Source: Bacteroidales bacterium UBA4230
GTDB lineage: Bacteria; Bacteroidota; Bacteroidia; Bacteroidales; UBA932
Direction: 5' to 3'
DNA: 26,211 bases
Assembly: GCA_002395605.1 (NCBI GenBank)
Contig: DGXO01000077.1
Location: 21,990 to 48,200 of the forward strand
Shown here: positions 6,582 to 15,900 of the stretch, piece by piece
Layout of the letters: every line of letters begins with the position of its first letter
How positions within the stretch are numbered: position 1 is the stretch's first letter
Notes under the pieces: generated by a model
The model's input: the letters and a program-made list of their open reading frames with translations, nothing else
What the model was told of the DNA's origin: nothing
Database searches by the model: none
Position numbers and translations under genes: made by a program

Positions 6582-7849
6582 AGCAGCTGCGCCAAATCGT
6601 GCGTGGTGGAGCGGCGGCTGTACTTTTCAATATCACCGCTGGTGGCCGGGACGCCGCCGACAAGGTGCTGCTGCCAAGCGTTTGCAATGAAGCTGCGCAT
6701 TGCGGTTTCATTGTCCCAATCGGCCGTAATGCCAGCCTTGGCGGTATCAAGGACGCGGGCCATGGCGCCGTCTTCCTGCCCAATTCCAAGGACGGGGCGG
6801 CGGGAGGCCAGGTACTCGAAGAGCTTGCCGGGGAGGATGGGCCTGTACAGGGGGTCGTTACGAAGCGGCAGTATGAGGATGCCGGCGCTTCGCTGCTCGC
6901 GGACGGCCGTAGCGTGGTCCGTGGGGCCCAGAGCCACTACATTTTCGGCCAGACCGGCGGCTTTTATGGCCTCCAGTACCTCCTTGTCCACTTTCCCGAC
7001 AAGCCGAAGGCGCATGGCTTCACGGAATTCGGGGTCCGAGGCGGCCATGTTGCCAAGCACCTTCCATAGCGTGAAGGGATTGCCGTCGGCGGCAAAAAGG
7101 CCGGTGTGGGTTATGTTGAAATGGCCGTCCGGTGCAGGTGCCGGGCCGGTGAAATCCTCTGAGTCATAGCCATTTGTAATCATGGCCACGGGGGTGTGGG
7201 TCTGGGCCTGGAAGTCTTCCTGCATAAGCGGTGTGCAGGCTAAAACTGCAGAGCAACTATCCAGTACAGACTGCTCCTGAGCACGGAGTTTTCTCCAGGT
7301 GGCGGCGGTCATGGGAAGGTATCTGAGGTAGTACATCCGGCTCCAGGGGTCCCGGAAATCCGGAATCCAGGGAATGCCCGTTGCCTTGTGCAGTTTTTGG
7401 CCGATAAGATGCACCGAATGCGGCGGCCCCGTGGTGACAATTGCATCTACAGGGTGTTCTGATAGGTATTTCTTGAGGGTCTTGACGCTTGGCCTTACCC
7501 ATCCGACGCGAGGGTCCGGCACAAAAAGATTGGCGCGGATCCAAAGGCTGAGGCGCTGCTTGAAGGTCTTTTTGCCGCTGGAAATCTCCGTAACCTGAGT
7601 GCTTTTTGCTCCCGTGAGCTTGCGGTAAGCGGCATACGGCTCCCAAATTCGGCCACGGATAACTTTCAGATTTTCAGGAAGATCCTTGCCTATTGTAGGG
7701 TCCAGAACGGGGTAAGAGGCGTTTTCCGGGGCAAAGACCACGGGCTCCCAGCCTTCCCCGGGCAGGTACTTTACAAATTTTACCCAGCGCTGAACGCCGG
7801 AACCGCCCGACGGCGGCCAATAATATGATATGACAAGTACGCGGCGCAT
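6527..7849 (-). CDS. GT4-like glycosyltransferase
   Basis: 440-residue cytosolic or membrane-associated glycosyltransferase, probably of the GT-B fold. The N-terminus MRRVLVISYYWPPSGGSGVQRWVKF matches glycosyltransferases that open with a Rossmann strand and a Gly-rich loop. The C-terminal donor-binding part shows KLFEYLASRRPVLGI, the usual E-containing motif. ATG 7849 is chosen because a -7 box ends 5 nt upstream; the longer frame to 7936 runs antisense into mutS. About the last 18 residues (QVTTQNIAGERKQCRR region) are encoded by the decamer array, so the original C-terminus was probably different. It likely acts with the downstream YfhO-family protein in building a surface glycan. Donor and acceptor sugars are unknown. 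Confidence 0.85.
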   Translation of the reverse strand: MRRVLVISYYWPPSGGSGVQRWVKFVKYLPGEGWEPVVFAPENASYPVLDPTIGKDLPENLKVIRGRIWEPYAAYRKLTGAKSTQVTEISSGKKTFKQRLSLWIRANLFVPDPRVGWVRPSVKTLKKYLSEHPVDAIVTTGPPHSVHLIGQKLHKATGIPWIPDFRDPWSRMYYLRYLPMTAATWRKLRAQEQSVLDSCSAVLACTPLMQEDFQAQTHTPVAMITNGYDSEDFTGPAPAPDGHFNITHTGLFAADGNPFTLWKVLGNMAASDPEFREAMRLRLVGKVDKEVLEAIKAAGLAENVVALGPTDHATAVREQRSAGILILPLRNDPLYRPILPGKLFEYLASRRPVLGIGQEDGAMARVLDTAKAGITADWDNETAMRSFIANAWQQHLVGGVPATSGDIEKYSRRSTTHDLAQLLSQVTTQNIAGERKQCRR

Positions 7850-7854
7850 CAGCA

Positions 7855-7862
7855 CAAAGATA
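7855..7862 (-). promoter_or_regulatory. -7 promoter box of the glycosyltransferase gene
   Basis: TATCTTTG on the minus strand ends 5 nt before ATG 7849, so the transcript should be leaderless or nearly so. It decides this start over the upstream in-frame ATG at 7936. Confidence 0.7.
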
Positions 7863-7883
7863 CGCCTTTTTTGTGAATTTTTG

Positions 7884-7891
7884 TATCTTTG
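7884..7891 (+). promoter_or_regulatory. -7 promoter box of mutS
   Basis: TATCTTTG ends 6 nt before ATG 7898. It lies back-to-back with the glycosyltransferase promoter in a 48-bp spacer, so each promoter's -33 region would fall close to or inside the other gene. Confidence 0.7.
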
Positions 7892-7897
7892 TAGTCT

Positions 7898-10525
7898 ATG
7901 GCAAAGATTGCGGAAGATACCCCCATGCTCAAGCATTACTTTGAGGTTAAGTCACAGCACCCCGAGGCAATACTGCTGTATCGTGTCGGGGACTTTTTTG
8001 AGTGTTACTCGGATGACGCCATCACGGCCGTGAAGGTGCTGGGGCTGGTCCAGACCAAGAAATCCAACGGAGAAAAGGGCCCTGTGGCCATGGCCGGTTT
8101 TCCGCATCATGCGCTGGAGAACTACCTTACAAAACTAGTGCGGGCGGGCTACAAAGTGGCCGTCTGCGACCAGCTGGAGGACCCAAAATTTGCCAAGAAG
8201 CTTGTAAAACGCGGCATCACGGAAATCGTTACGCCCGGCATTTCCTTCGGGGAAAACATGCTGGACGTGAAGGAAAACAACTTCCTGTGCGGCATTACAA
8301 TAGAGAAAAACCTTTGCGGAGCCGCTTTCCTGGATGTCTCCACCGGTCAGTTCCAGGTGGCCCAGGGCTCGCTGGACTATATCGGCACCCTCTTAGGCTC
8401 CATGAAGCCAAGGGAACTTGTGGTCCAAAGGGGCTACGAGAAAGGCCTCAAGGAGCGCTTTGGGGACTATTACACCACGTCCATAGACGAATGGGCGTTT
8501 GTGTACGACGCCGCCGTGGAACGCCTGAAGCGTCAGCTTGGCGTAGACAGCCTCAAGGGGTATGCCGTGGAACCTTATCCGCTTGGCATCTGCAGCGCCG
8601 GCGCTCTGCTGGTATACCTGGAGCAGACAGAGCACACAGGTCTTAAGAATATCTGCTCAATTGGCCGAATAGACGAGGGCAAGTTTGTGTGGATGGACAA
8701 ATTCACACTCAGGAACTTAGAGGTTTTCCAAAGCGCCTCCGGAGCCAGCGGAGTTCCGCTTGTGGAACCGCTTGATAAATGTTCCACACCTATGGGCGCA
8801 CGTATGCTGCGCACCTGGCTTGCCATGCCCATAATGGACATCAAGGAGCTTAACGCCCGCTACGACATTGTGGAACACTTTGTCGGCGCCCCGGAACTTC
8901 TTGAGGCCACGCAGGAAGACCTTGGAAAGCTTGGAGACATTGAACGTATCCTTGGCCGAATGGCTTCCGGCAAGGCCATGCCCCGTGAAGTAAGGCAGCT
9001 TGGCCGCGCCCTGGCGCTTTCGGCCCCAATCAGGGAAAGGCTCACGGATGGCCCCGAGGCCCTTGCAAAGCTTCTTCGCGGAATGAAAAACTGCGGGGCC
9101 CTTGTAAAGGAAATCCAGCGCATAATGGACCCGGAACCTGCCATCCAGATAGGCAAGGGGCCGGTTATCGGCACGGGGGTGGACCCTGAACTGGACGACC
9201 TAAGAAACCTCAGCGCCGGCGGCAAGGACTACCTTCTTGAGATGCAGCAGCGTGAGGCCGAAAGGACCGGCATAAGTTCCCTTAAAATAGCCTACAACAA
9301 TGTTTTCGGCTATTATATAGAGGTGCGTAACGCCTACAAGGACCAGGTGCCGCCGGAGTGGATCCGCAAGCAGACCCTTGTAAACGCAGAGCGCTATATC
9401 ACGGAAGAGCTCAAGGAATACGAGGAAAAAATCCTTACCGCCGAAGACAAGATCCTTGCAATAGAGCAGCGGATTTTCGCGGAGCTTATCGGCCAAATCC
9501 AGAAATACATTCCGGATATCCAGACAAACAGCCGCATCCTTGCCAAGCTGGATGTGCTGGCCGGATTCGCCGAACAGGCTGTCCAGATGCATTACTGCCG
9601 CCCGGAAGTAAATGATTCCAAGGTACTCGACATAAAGGAGGGCCGCCATCCCGTAATTGAAACCCTGATGCCCGCCGGGGAGGAATACGTGCCCAACGAC
9701 GTCTATCTTGATGCAGAAGGCCAGCAGATTATCATCCTCACGGGTCCCAACATGGCAGGTAAGAGCGCGCTCCTTCGGCAAACGGCTCTGATAGTGCTCA
9801 TGGCCCAGTGCGGGTCCTTCGTTCCTGCAAAGGAAGCCCATATAGGCTATTTTGACAAGATATTCACACGCGTAGGGGCGTCTGACAACATTTCCCGCGG
9901 AGAATCTACGTTCATGGTGGAGATGCTGGAAACGGCAATGATACTTAACAACCTGAGCGCCAGGTCTTTGGTGCTTCTGGACGAGATAGGCCGCGGAACA
10001 TCCACCTACGACGGCATGTCCATTGCCCGCGGCATCGTGGAGTACATCCATGAATACGGAAAGGGCGCCAAGACGCTGTTTGCCACGCACTATCATGAGC
10101 TCAACGACCTCGAGGGCATATTCCCGCGCGTGAAAAACTTCCACGTTGCCGTAAAGGAAGTGGGCAAGGAGGTAATCTTCCTCAGAAAGCTCCGGGAGGG
10201 CGGCACGGCCCACAGCTTCGGCATACATGTGGCGCGTATGGCCGGCATGCCCCAGCAGGTTCTGGAGAGTGCCGAACGCACCCTGAAGGCTCTTGAAAAC
10301 AGTCAGGCGCTGGAAAAAATAGGGGCCCTCACTCCCGTGAAGCCCCATAACGTTAAGGAAGGCCGCGTAGAAAGCGACGGCACCATCCAACTTTCCATGT
10401 TCCAGCTGGACGACCCTCTTCTGGAGTCTCTCCGTGACCGCCTGAAGGCCGTAGACCTCAACAACCTTACCCCGCTTCAGGCCTTTGACCTCCTGCGCGG
10501 CATGAAGGAAGAACTGGGAATCTAG
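7898..10525 (+). CDS. mutS: DNA mismatch repair protein MutS
   Basis: Mismatch-recognition ATPase that starts methyl-independent or MutL-directed repair. 875 residues, normal for MutS1. The mismatch-wedging motif is FFE (F33, E35) in RVGDFFECYSDDA. The connector, lever and clamp regions follow. The ATPase domain has Walker A GPNMAGKS at residues 616-623, then STFMVEM, Walker B LVLLDEIGRGTSTYDG and the ATHYHEL signature. The C-terminal tail (QLSMFQLDDPLLESLRDRL) resembles the helix-loop-helix dimerisation region. Its own promoter gives a probably leaderless mRNA. thyA starts 53 bp downstream with a separate promoter. Confidence 0.98.
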   Translation: MAKIAEDTPMLKHYFEVKSQHPEAILLYRVGDFFECYSDDAITAVKVLGLVQTKKSNGEKGPVAMAGFPHHALENYLTKLVRAGYKVAVCDQLEDPKFAKKLVKRGITEIVTPGISFGENMLDVKENNFLCGITIEKNLCGAAFLDVSTGQFQVAQGSLDYIGTLLGSMKPRELVVQRGYEKGLKERFGDYYTTSIDEWAFVYDAAVERLKRQLGVDSLKGYAVEPYPLGICSAGALLVYLEQTEHTGLKNICSIGRIDEGKFVWMDKFTLRNLEVFQSASGASGVPLVEPLDKCSTPMGARMLRTWLAMPIMDIKELNARYDIVEHFVGAPELLEATQEDLGKLGDIERILGRMASGKAMPREVRQLGRALALSAPIRERLTDGPEALAKLLRGMKNCGALVKEIQRIMDPEPAIQIGKGPVIGTGVDPELDDLRNLSAGGKDYLLEMQQREAERTGISSLKIAYNNVFGYYIEVRNAYKDQVPPEWIRKQTLVNAERYITEELKEYEEKILTAEDKILAIEQRIFAELIGQIQKYIPDIQTNSRILAKLDVLAGFAEQAVQMHYCRPEVNDSKVLDIKEGRHPVIETLMPAGEEYVPNDVYLDAEGQQIIILTGPNMAGKSALLRQTALIVLMAQCGSFVPAKEAHIGYFDKIFTRVGASDNISRGESTFMVEMLETAMILNNLSARSLVLLDEIGRGTSTYDGMSIARGIVEYIHEYGKGAKTLFATHYHELNDLEGIFPRVKNFHVAVKEVGKEVIFLRKLREGGTAHSFGIHVARMAGMPQQVLESAERTLKALENSQALEKIGALTPVKPHNVKEGRVESDGTIQLSMFQLDDPLLESLRDRLKAVDLNNLTPLQAFDLLRGMKEELGI

Positions 10526-10564
10526 CCCAGGAGATTTGTATTGCAAATTTATTGATTTATTTCG

Positions 10565-10572
10565 TAAATTTG
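10565..10572 (+). promoter_or_regulatory. -7 promoter box of thyA
   Basis: TAAATTTG ends 6 nt before ATG 10579. A TTG at 10541-10543 is a plausible -33 element (21-bp gap). The placement supports ATG 10579 over the in-frame ATG at 10552, which would precede the transcription start. Confidence 0.65.
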
Positions 10573-10578
10573 TATCTT

Positions 10579-11373
10579 ATGCAACAGTATCTGGATTTAC
10601 TTCGCCACATCAGGCAAAACGGCGTCATGAAAGAAGACCGCACCGGCACCGGAACGCAAAGCGTTTTCGGGTACCAGATGCGCTTCAACCTTCAGGACGG
10701 ATTCCCGCTTCTTACCACCAAAAAGGTTCACCTAAAGTCTATCATCCATGAACTCCTATGGTTCATCTCCGGAGACACCAACATAAACTATTTACGGGAG
10801 AACGGCGTGACTATATGGGATGAGTGGGCCGACGAACAAGGGAATTTGGGTCCTGTCTATGGCCACCAATGGCGCTCGTGGGCTTGCCCCAATGGTAAGG
10901 CAATCGACCAATTATCGGGGGTAATCAACCTGATACAACAAAATCCAAACTCCCGCAGAATGCTGGTAACTGCCTGGAATCCAGCCGAAGTAGACCAAAT
11001 GGCCCTTCCTCCGTGCCACTGCCTGTTCCAGTTCTACGTGGCAAACGGAAAACTCTCCTGCCAGCTATACCAAAGAAGCGCGGACGTCTTCCTGGGGGTA
11101 CCATTCAACATAGCATCATACGCTCTCCTTACCATGATGATTGCTCAGGTCTGCGGTCTTGAGCCCGGAGAGTTTATCCACACAACCGGAGACACCCATA
11201 TTTACAAGAATCACTTTGAACAGGTGGCGCTCCAGCTCTCCCGCGAGCCCCGTCCGCTACCCAAGATGAAACTGAATCCGGAGGTAAAGTCCATCTTTGA
11301 CTTTAAATACGAAGACTTCACCCTGGAGGGTTACGATCCCTGGCCCGCAATTAAAGCACCCGTAGCTGTATAG
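10579..11373 (+). CDS. thyA: thymidylate synthase
   Basis: Converts dUMP plus 5,10-methylenetetrahydrofolate to dTMP plus dihydrofolate. 264 residues, the same length as the E. coli enzyme. DRTGTGTQSVFG binds the dUMP phosphate; the nucleophile is C146 in LPPCHCLFQFY; RSADVFLGVPFNIASYALL and HTTGDTHIYKNH complete the site. The C-terminus KAPVAV matches the closing tail of the family. The stop codon is one base from the start of the DHFR-GalM ORF, so the two are co-transcribed and probably translationally coupled: DHFR regenerates the tetrahydrofolate that ThyA oxidises. Confidence 0.98.
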   Translation: MQQYLDLLRHIRQNGVMKEDRTGTGTQSVFGYQMRFNLQDGFPLLTTKKVHLKSIIHELLWFISGDTNINYLRENGVTIWDEWADEQGNLGPVYGHQWRSWACPNGKAIDQLSGVINLIQQNPNSRRMLVTAWNPAEVDQMALPPCHCLFQFYVANGKLSCQLYQRSADVFLGVPFNIASYALLTMMIAQVCGLEPGEFIHTTGDTHIYKNHFEQVALQLSREPRPLPKMKLNPEVKSIFDFKYEDFTLEGYDPWPAIKAPVAV

Positions 11374-11374
11374 T

Positions 11375-12901
11375 ATGAAAAAATGTCTTATTGTAGCCAT
11401 AGCCGACAACTATGGCATAGGAGTGAAAAACCAGCTTCCCTGGCACATCTCGGAAGACCTCCAGTACTTCAAAAACACCACCAGGGGCTATCCTGTCATC
11501 ATGGGCCGGAGCACATACTTCTCCATCGGCCGCCCTCTGCCGGGGCGTAAGAACATAGTCCTGAACCTTGGCGGAGACCCTATCCCGGAGGTTACATGCG
11601 TGTATTCCTTTGAGGAAGCCTACAAGGAGGCCGAACTCACCGGCAAAGACAAGTGCTTTATCATTGGCGGCGCTTCCGTATACAAGATGGCAATGCCGGA
11701 AATGGACCTTCTCTACATCACCCACGTGCACACGGAGGTGAAGGACGCCGATGTCTTTTTCCCGGTCATAAGCCCGGATGTCTGGGAGAGGGAAAGCGTC
11801 TCTGAAACACACACAGACCCAGAAACCGGATTTAAGTTTGAATTTGCAGTATACCACAAGAAAATGAATATCACTAAAGAACTTTGGGGCAAGACCCCGG
11901 AAGGTAAAGAAATTTACCGCTATACCCTTAAAAACGCATCTGGAGCATCTGTACAGCTCTCAAGCCTTGGCGCAGCAATCACATCCATCATGGTTCCGGA
12001 CAAATCCGGCAAACTTGGAGAGGTGGTGCTTGGATATGCCAACGCAATGGATTATATGGCCGACGGCCCCTGCGCCGGAAAAATCCCCGGCCGCTACGCC
12101 AACCGCATAGCAAAGGGCAAGTTCACTCTAGACGGCGTGGAGTACAACCTCCCCATCAACAACGGCCCCAACCACCTCCACGGCGGCCCTAAGGGCTTCC
12201 AGAACCAGGTTTGGGAAAGCCGCGTAGTGGACAATGCCGTTGAGTTCATGTACTACTCCGACGACGGAGAGGCCGGTTTCCCCGGCAACCTTAAGGTGGT
12301 GGCCCACTACACCTGGGGAGAAGACAATTCCCTGAAGCTTGTCCTTACCGCCGAAACCGACAAACCTACCGTTGTCAACCTCACCAACCACGTCTATTTC
12401 AACCTGGACGGGGAAGGCTCAGTCCTGGACCACAAACTGGAGCTGAACGCCTCCCAGTGGCTTCCCACGGATGAAACCCTTATCCCTACGGGCGCCGCAG
12501 AAGACGTAGCCGGCACTCCCATGGACTTTGTGGAGGCCAAGAGAATCGGCCAGGATATTGAGGCCGATTTCCCCGCCCTCAAATACGGCAAGGGCTATGA
12601 CAACTGCTATCTCATAGACGGCGCAATGCCCGGCCAGCTTACCACCGCCGCAGAGCTTTGGGGGGCAAAGAGCGGCCGTCATCTGGAGGTCCTCACCACC
12701 CAGCCCGCTGTGCAGGTTTATACCGGGAACTGGCTCAATGGCTGCCCTAAGAGCCGTGACGGCAAGGAATACCACGACTACGACGCCGTGGCCATTGAAT
12801 GCCAGCACTGCCCGGATTCTCCCAACCAGCCGGCCTTCCCCTCAACCGTTTTAAGGCCGGGAGAGGTACTTGAAGAGGCAATTATCTGGGCGTTTGACTA
12901 G
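11375..12901 (+). CDS. folA-galM: dihydrofolate reductase - aldose 1-epimerase fusion ORF
   Basis: One uninterrupted 508-residue frame holds two complete enzymes. Residues 1-163 are DHFR (dihydrofolate to tetrahydrofolate with NADPH): LPWHISEDLQYF with the acidic residue D28, and GRSTYFSIGRPLPGRKN, ending EFAVYHKK. Residue 164 is a Met (ATG 11864) that begins a full-length 345-residue galactose mutarotase: GRYANRIAKGKF, catalytic H339 in NLTNHVYFNL, and catalytic E475 in AIECQHCPDSPNQPAFPS. There is no linker and no stop between them. Either a bifunctional protein is made or galM is also initiated at ATG 11864; no clear Shine-Dalgarno is seen there, as is usual in this phylum. It is co-transcribed with thyA. 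The stop overlaps that of the convergent downstream gene at CTAG 12898-12901. Domain assignments are firm; the single-polypeptide status is inference. Confidence 0.93.
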   Translation: MKKCLIVAIADNYGIGVKNQLPWHISEDLQYFKNTTRGYPVIMGRSTYFSIGRPLPGRKNIVLNLGGDPIPEVTCVYSFEEAYKEAELTGKDKCFIIGGASVYKMAMPEMDLLYITHVHTEVKDADVFFPVISPDVWERESVSETHTDPETGFKFEFAVYHKKMNITKELWGKTPEGKEIYRYTLKNASGASVQLSSLGAAITSIMVPDKSGKLGEVVLGYANAMDYMADGPCAGKIPGRYANRIAKGKFTLDGVEYNLPINNGPNHLHGGPKGFQNQVWESRVVDNAVEFMYYSDDGEAGFPGNLKVVAHYTWGEDNSLKLVLTAETDKPTVVNLTNHVYFNLDGEGSVLDHKLELNASQWLPTDETLIPTGAAEDVAGTPMDFVEAKRIGQDIEADFPALKYGKGYDNCYLIDGAMPGQLTTAAELWGAKSGRHLEVLTTQPAVQVYTGNWLNGCPKSRDGKEYHDYDAVAIECQHCPDSPNQPAFPSTVLRPGEVLEEAIIWAFD

Positions 12902-15900
12902 AAGTCGTAGCTCATAATCATTCCTATAGACCAGCGGTCCTTCTGGCCCACGGCGTCGAATGCCGTGCCGCCAAGGTAGGAAATGGAGACACCTAAGGAA
13001 CAGTCGAATGGCACTATGAATTTGCCAAGTTCGGCCGTTATGTCGGCTCCTGCGCTCCAAAGGTTGTCGTTTCCGGGAAGGAGCGTGAAATCGGCCTTAG
13101 GAAGAAGCAGGAAATTGCGGATATAGAGCACCGGAGGCAGGGCTATGTCGCCGGTGAACACCGGAATGGCATAGCTGGCCGAAACATTGAGCTGCCAGGG
13201 ATAAAGTATCCCCAATTTGCCCTGTGCCGCCGAAGAAAAGCCGCCAGGAAGGGTGTTTGCCGTAATCTCTCCTATCTGATACTCCTCCTCTGACATGGAT
13301 AATCTGTGCTGGTATATACCAGTGAGCTTAAGCCCCTGAGTGCGCCAGATGCCGGGAAGGTATCCGTAGGCGTAAACGTAGGCGCTGGGAACGAAGGTCT
13401 TTTGCATTGTGGGACGCATGGAGAACCCGGCTTCCAAGCCGGCACCCCAGCGGGGATAAACCTGTGAATGAGCCCTTGGCCGCATTATGTAGCCCCTGGC
13501 CGAAACACTGAGCCTCTGCATGAGCGTGTAATCCGGCCTGTGACCTTCGTCCCATTCGTATTTAAGGATTTCCCCGGTATTCTGGTCTTTCTCCGTTATG
13601 GTAACTCCGCGCATAGCGTTGTCGAAGCGGCTGTTGGAGATACCGTAGCTTAGCTGTGGAACAAAACCGTAGGAGATTCCACCTTTTGAAAAGGCAAGTG
13701 GAACATACGCCCTTAGCGTTCCATGAACCTGGAGCTTGTCCCAGGAGCCCGAAACCAGGCCGTACGACACGTCTTCTCCGTCCCGGATTTTAGCCTTTAC
13801 GGTAAGGCCGGCCATGGATTCTCCTAAGCCGAAAGTACCTTCAATTACCGGATAAAGACCTGTGTATTTGAACTTTGCATGAAATGACGGACGCCAGGTG
13901 GAGGGCTCTGAAGGGTCAGGGGCAAACGCCGCGCCTATCATTCCGGACATGGTTCCAAGAGTATTCTGGAAATAACCCGTAAGGCCTGGCGCCACGGACT
14001 CATAGGAGTAGTCCATGGAGAGTGACGAGACGTCGTCGTAGTCAAAGTAAACCGGCGCCCATGAGTGGAAGCGCATAAGGTGCGCAAACTTACTGTACCT
14101 CTTTGGGGCCGAAACAGGGATTTCTTCGGGAACAACCTTTTTGAAGGATTGTTCCTGGGCGGTTATCCTGTCTTCAATGGGGTACACATGCTCCTTGGAG
14201 AAATCGGCCTTACGCGCCTGGAGGCCATCTAATGGCGTTTTGAAGAGCATCTGGCCGCCAAGAGTCTGGGAGATGCTATAAATGCCGTCTTCGGCAAAGC
14301 AGAAATCCGTGGAGCCGAAGCGCGTGGAACTAAGCTGAAGAAGTTCCCTGGTTGCCGGCGAATAGCTGTAAAGGGCGTTTGCGCCGTCAAGGTCCGACAC
14401 CCACAGAAGGTTGCCGCCGTCGCTGTCCAGATTTACGAGTTTCTGGATTGAAGGCTGGAGCTCTATGCTCCAGGAGCCGCCCGGGCTTATCTTGTAAATG
14501 CCGTATCCGCCTTCGGAAATACCTGATACATAAATGGTTTCCCCTATCCAGGCAAGTTCTGCGGCCTGAATGCCGTCCGGAGCGATAATGCGCCTGAGGA
14601 CGCGTCCGTCCTGGGCACTAAGGACCTCAACGGAAGAGCCGCCGTTAAGAGGATACTCCACAACGGCAACCCTGGTCCCGTCCGGGGACGGCTGGGGATT
14701 GTAAAGCCGGCCTTCGGTGGTAAGGTCCGAAACCTTTCCTGTTGCGGGCGTGTAGTAGCGTATGACTGACTTTCCGTCAAGCGACCAGCGGGGGTGATAA
14801 AGAGTTTCCGACCAATACAGCCTGCCGTTTACGGAATCTGAGAAAAGGGATGACGTATGTGACGCAAAAGGCCTTATGGGCACGAATTTCCCTTGGACCC
14901 ACTCTCCTAGTTCCGTTGTACGAAGATAACCGGAGCGGAGCAGATAAATGCGGCCGTCAAGCTCCGTGGGAGTGCTGTAATTGACCGGGAAGTCCTCCGT
15001 GGCCGAAACCTGCGTGGCCTCCGTAAACGGAGCGCGCTCTGCGGCCGAAGCCTTCCAGACATCGTTGAAGCTGTCAAGGATCTGAGGGAAGGCCATCTTG
15101 AACTTGAGGCCGCTTCGCTCCTTAACAACCTTCCGGAGGTTGAGCGTATTCAAGATAAAAGGGTTGTAGTAGCTCTTCTGAAGGGCGTTGTAGAGGATTA
15201 AGGGGTCATGATACAGGGCACGGGAACCCGCTACTGTAATATAGCCAAGCTTGTAGAGGTCCGGCGTATAATACTTGTAGGAACCGTAGCGCCAGCGGTA
15301 CCAGTTGCGGTACTGCCCGGCATCCAGGGACACCTGATAGTAGTTGAGGAAATCCGCCGTACGTGCCCTGGAGCCCTTTGTAAGGCCGGTTTCTACGGTA
15401 ACGGCATCGCCTTCGGCAAGGCAGCGGGACAAATAAAGCTGGAAGAGGGCAGGATCCCACGCCTGGCCGACGAGATATGAGAAAAATCGGCCGAAACCAT
15501 GGCGGTCCAGCTCCAATTGTGCCTGATGACGAGGCTCATGCGCCGCAAGCTGGATGTCCCAGGGCATAGGGTCCGACCCATAGGCCTCAGGAACGGTGAA
15601 AAGGTCCATTCTCCTGGGAGCCCAGGCGACGGAACCGTTGGAGACGGGATTATGCGTATGCAGCACAACCGGCATCCGGAGTTGGCCCTCTCCGGGAGTA
15701 AAACCAAGGCTGAGACCTATTGCGGGGCGGAATTTCTCCAGAAGGAGGCCGTAATTAATGGCAAGGGAATCGGCCCCTTCAGGGAAAATTATCTTATAAT
15801 AAGGTGTGTCTATGGAGTACCACCGAAGGTAGCCGGGGTCGTCTCCGGTAAGGACAAACTGAGCTTTCAGGGGAGAAAATGCACTGAATAGCAGTGCAAC

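Noticed and set aside
9200..10546. 448-codon open frame antisense to mutS
   Set aside because: It lies wholly over well-conserved MutS domains, has no recognisable motif and no promoter; such long antisense frames follow from GC-rich codon use. The same applies to the long frames at 198-1313, 4402-5487, 1958-2797 and 6314-7069.
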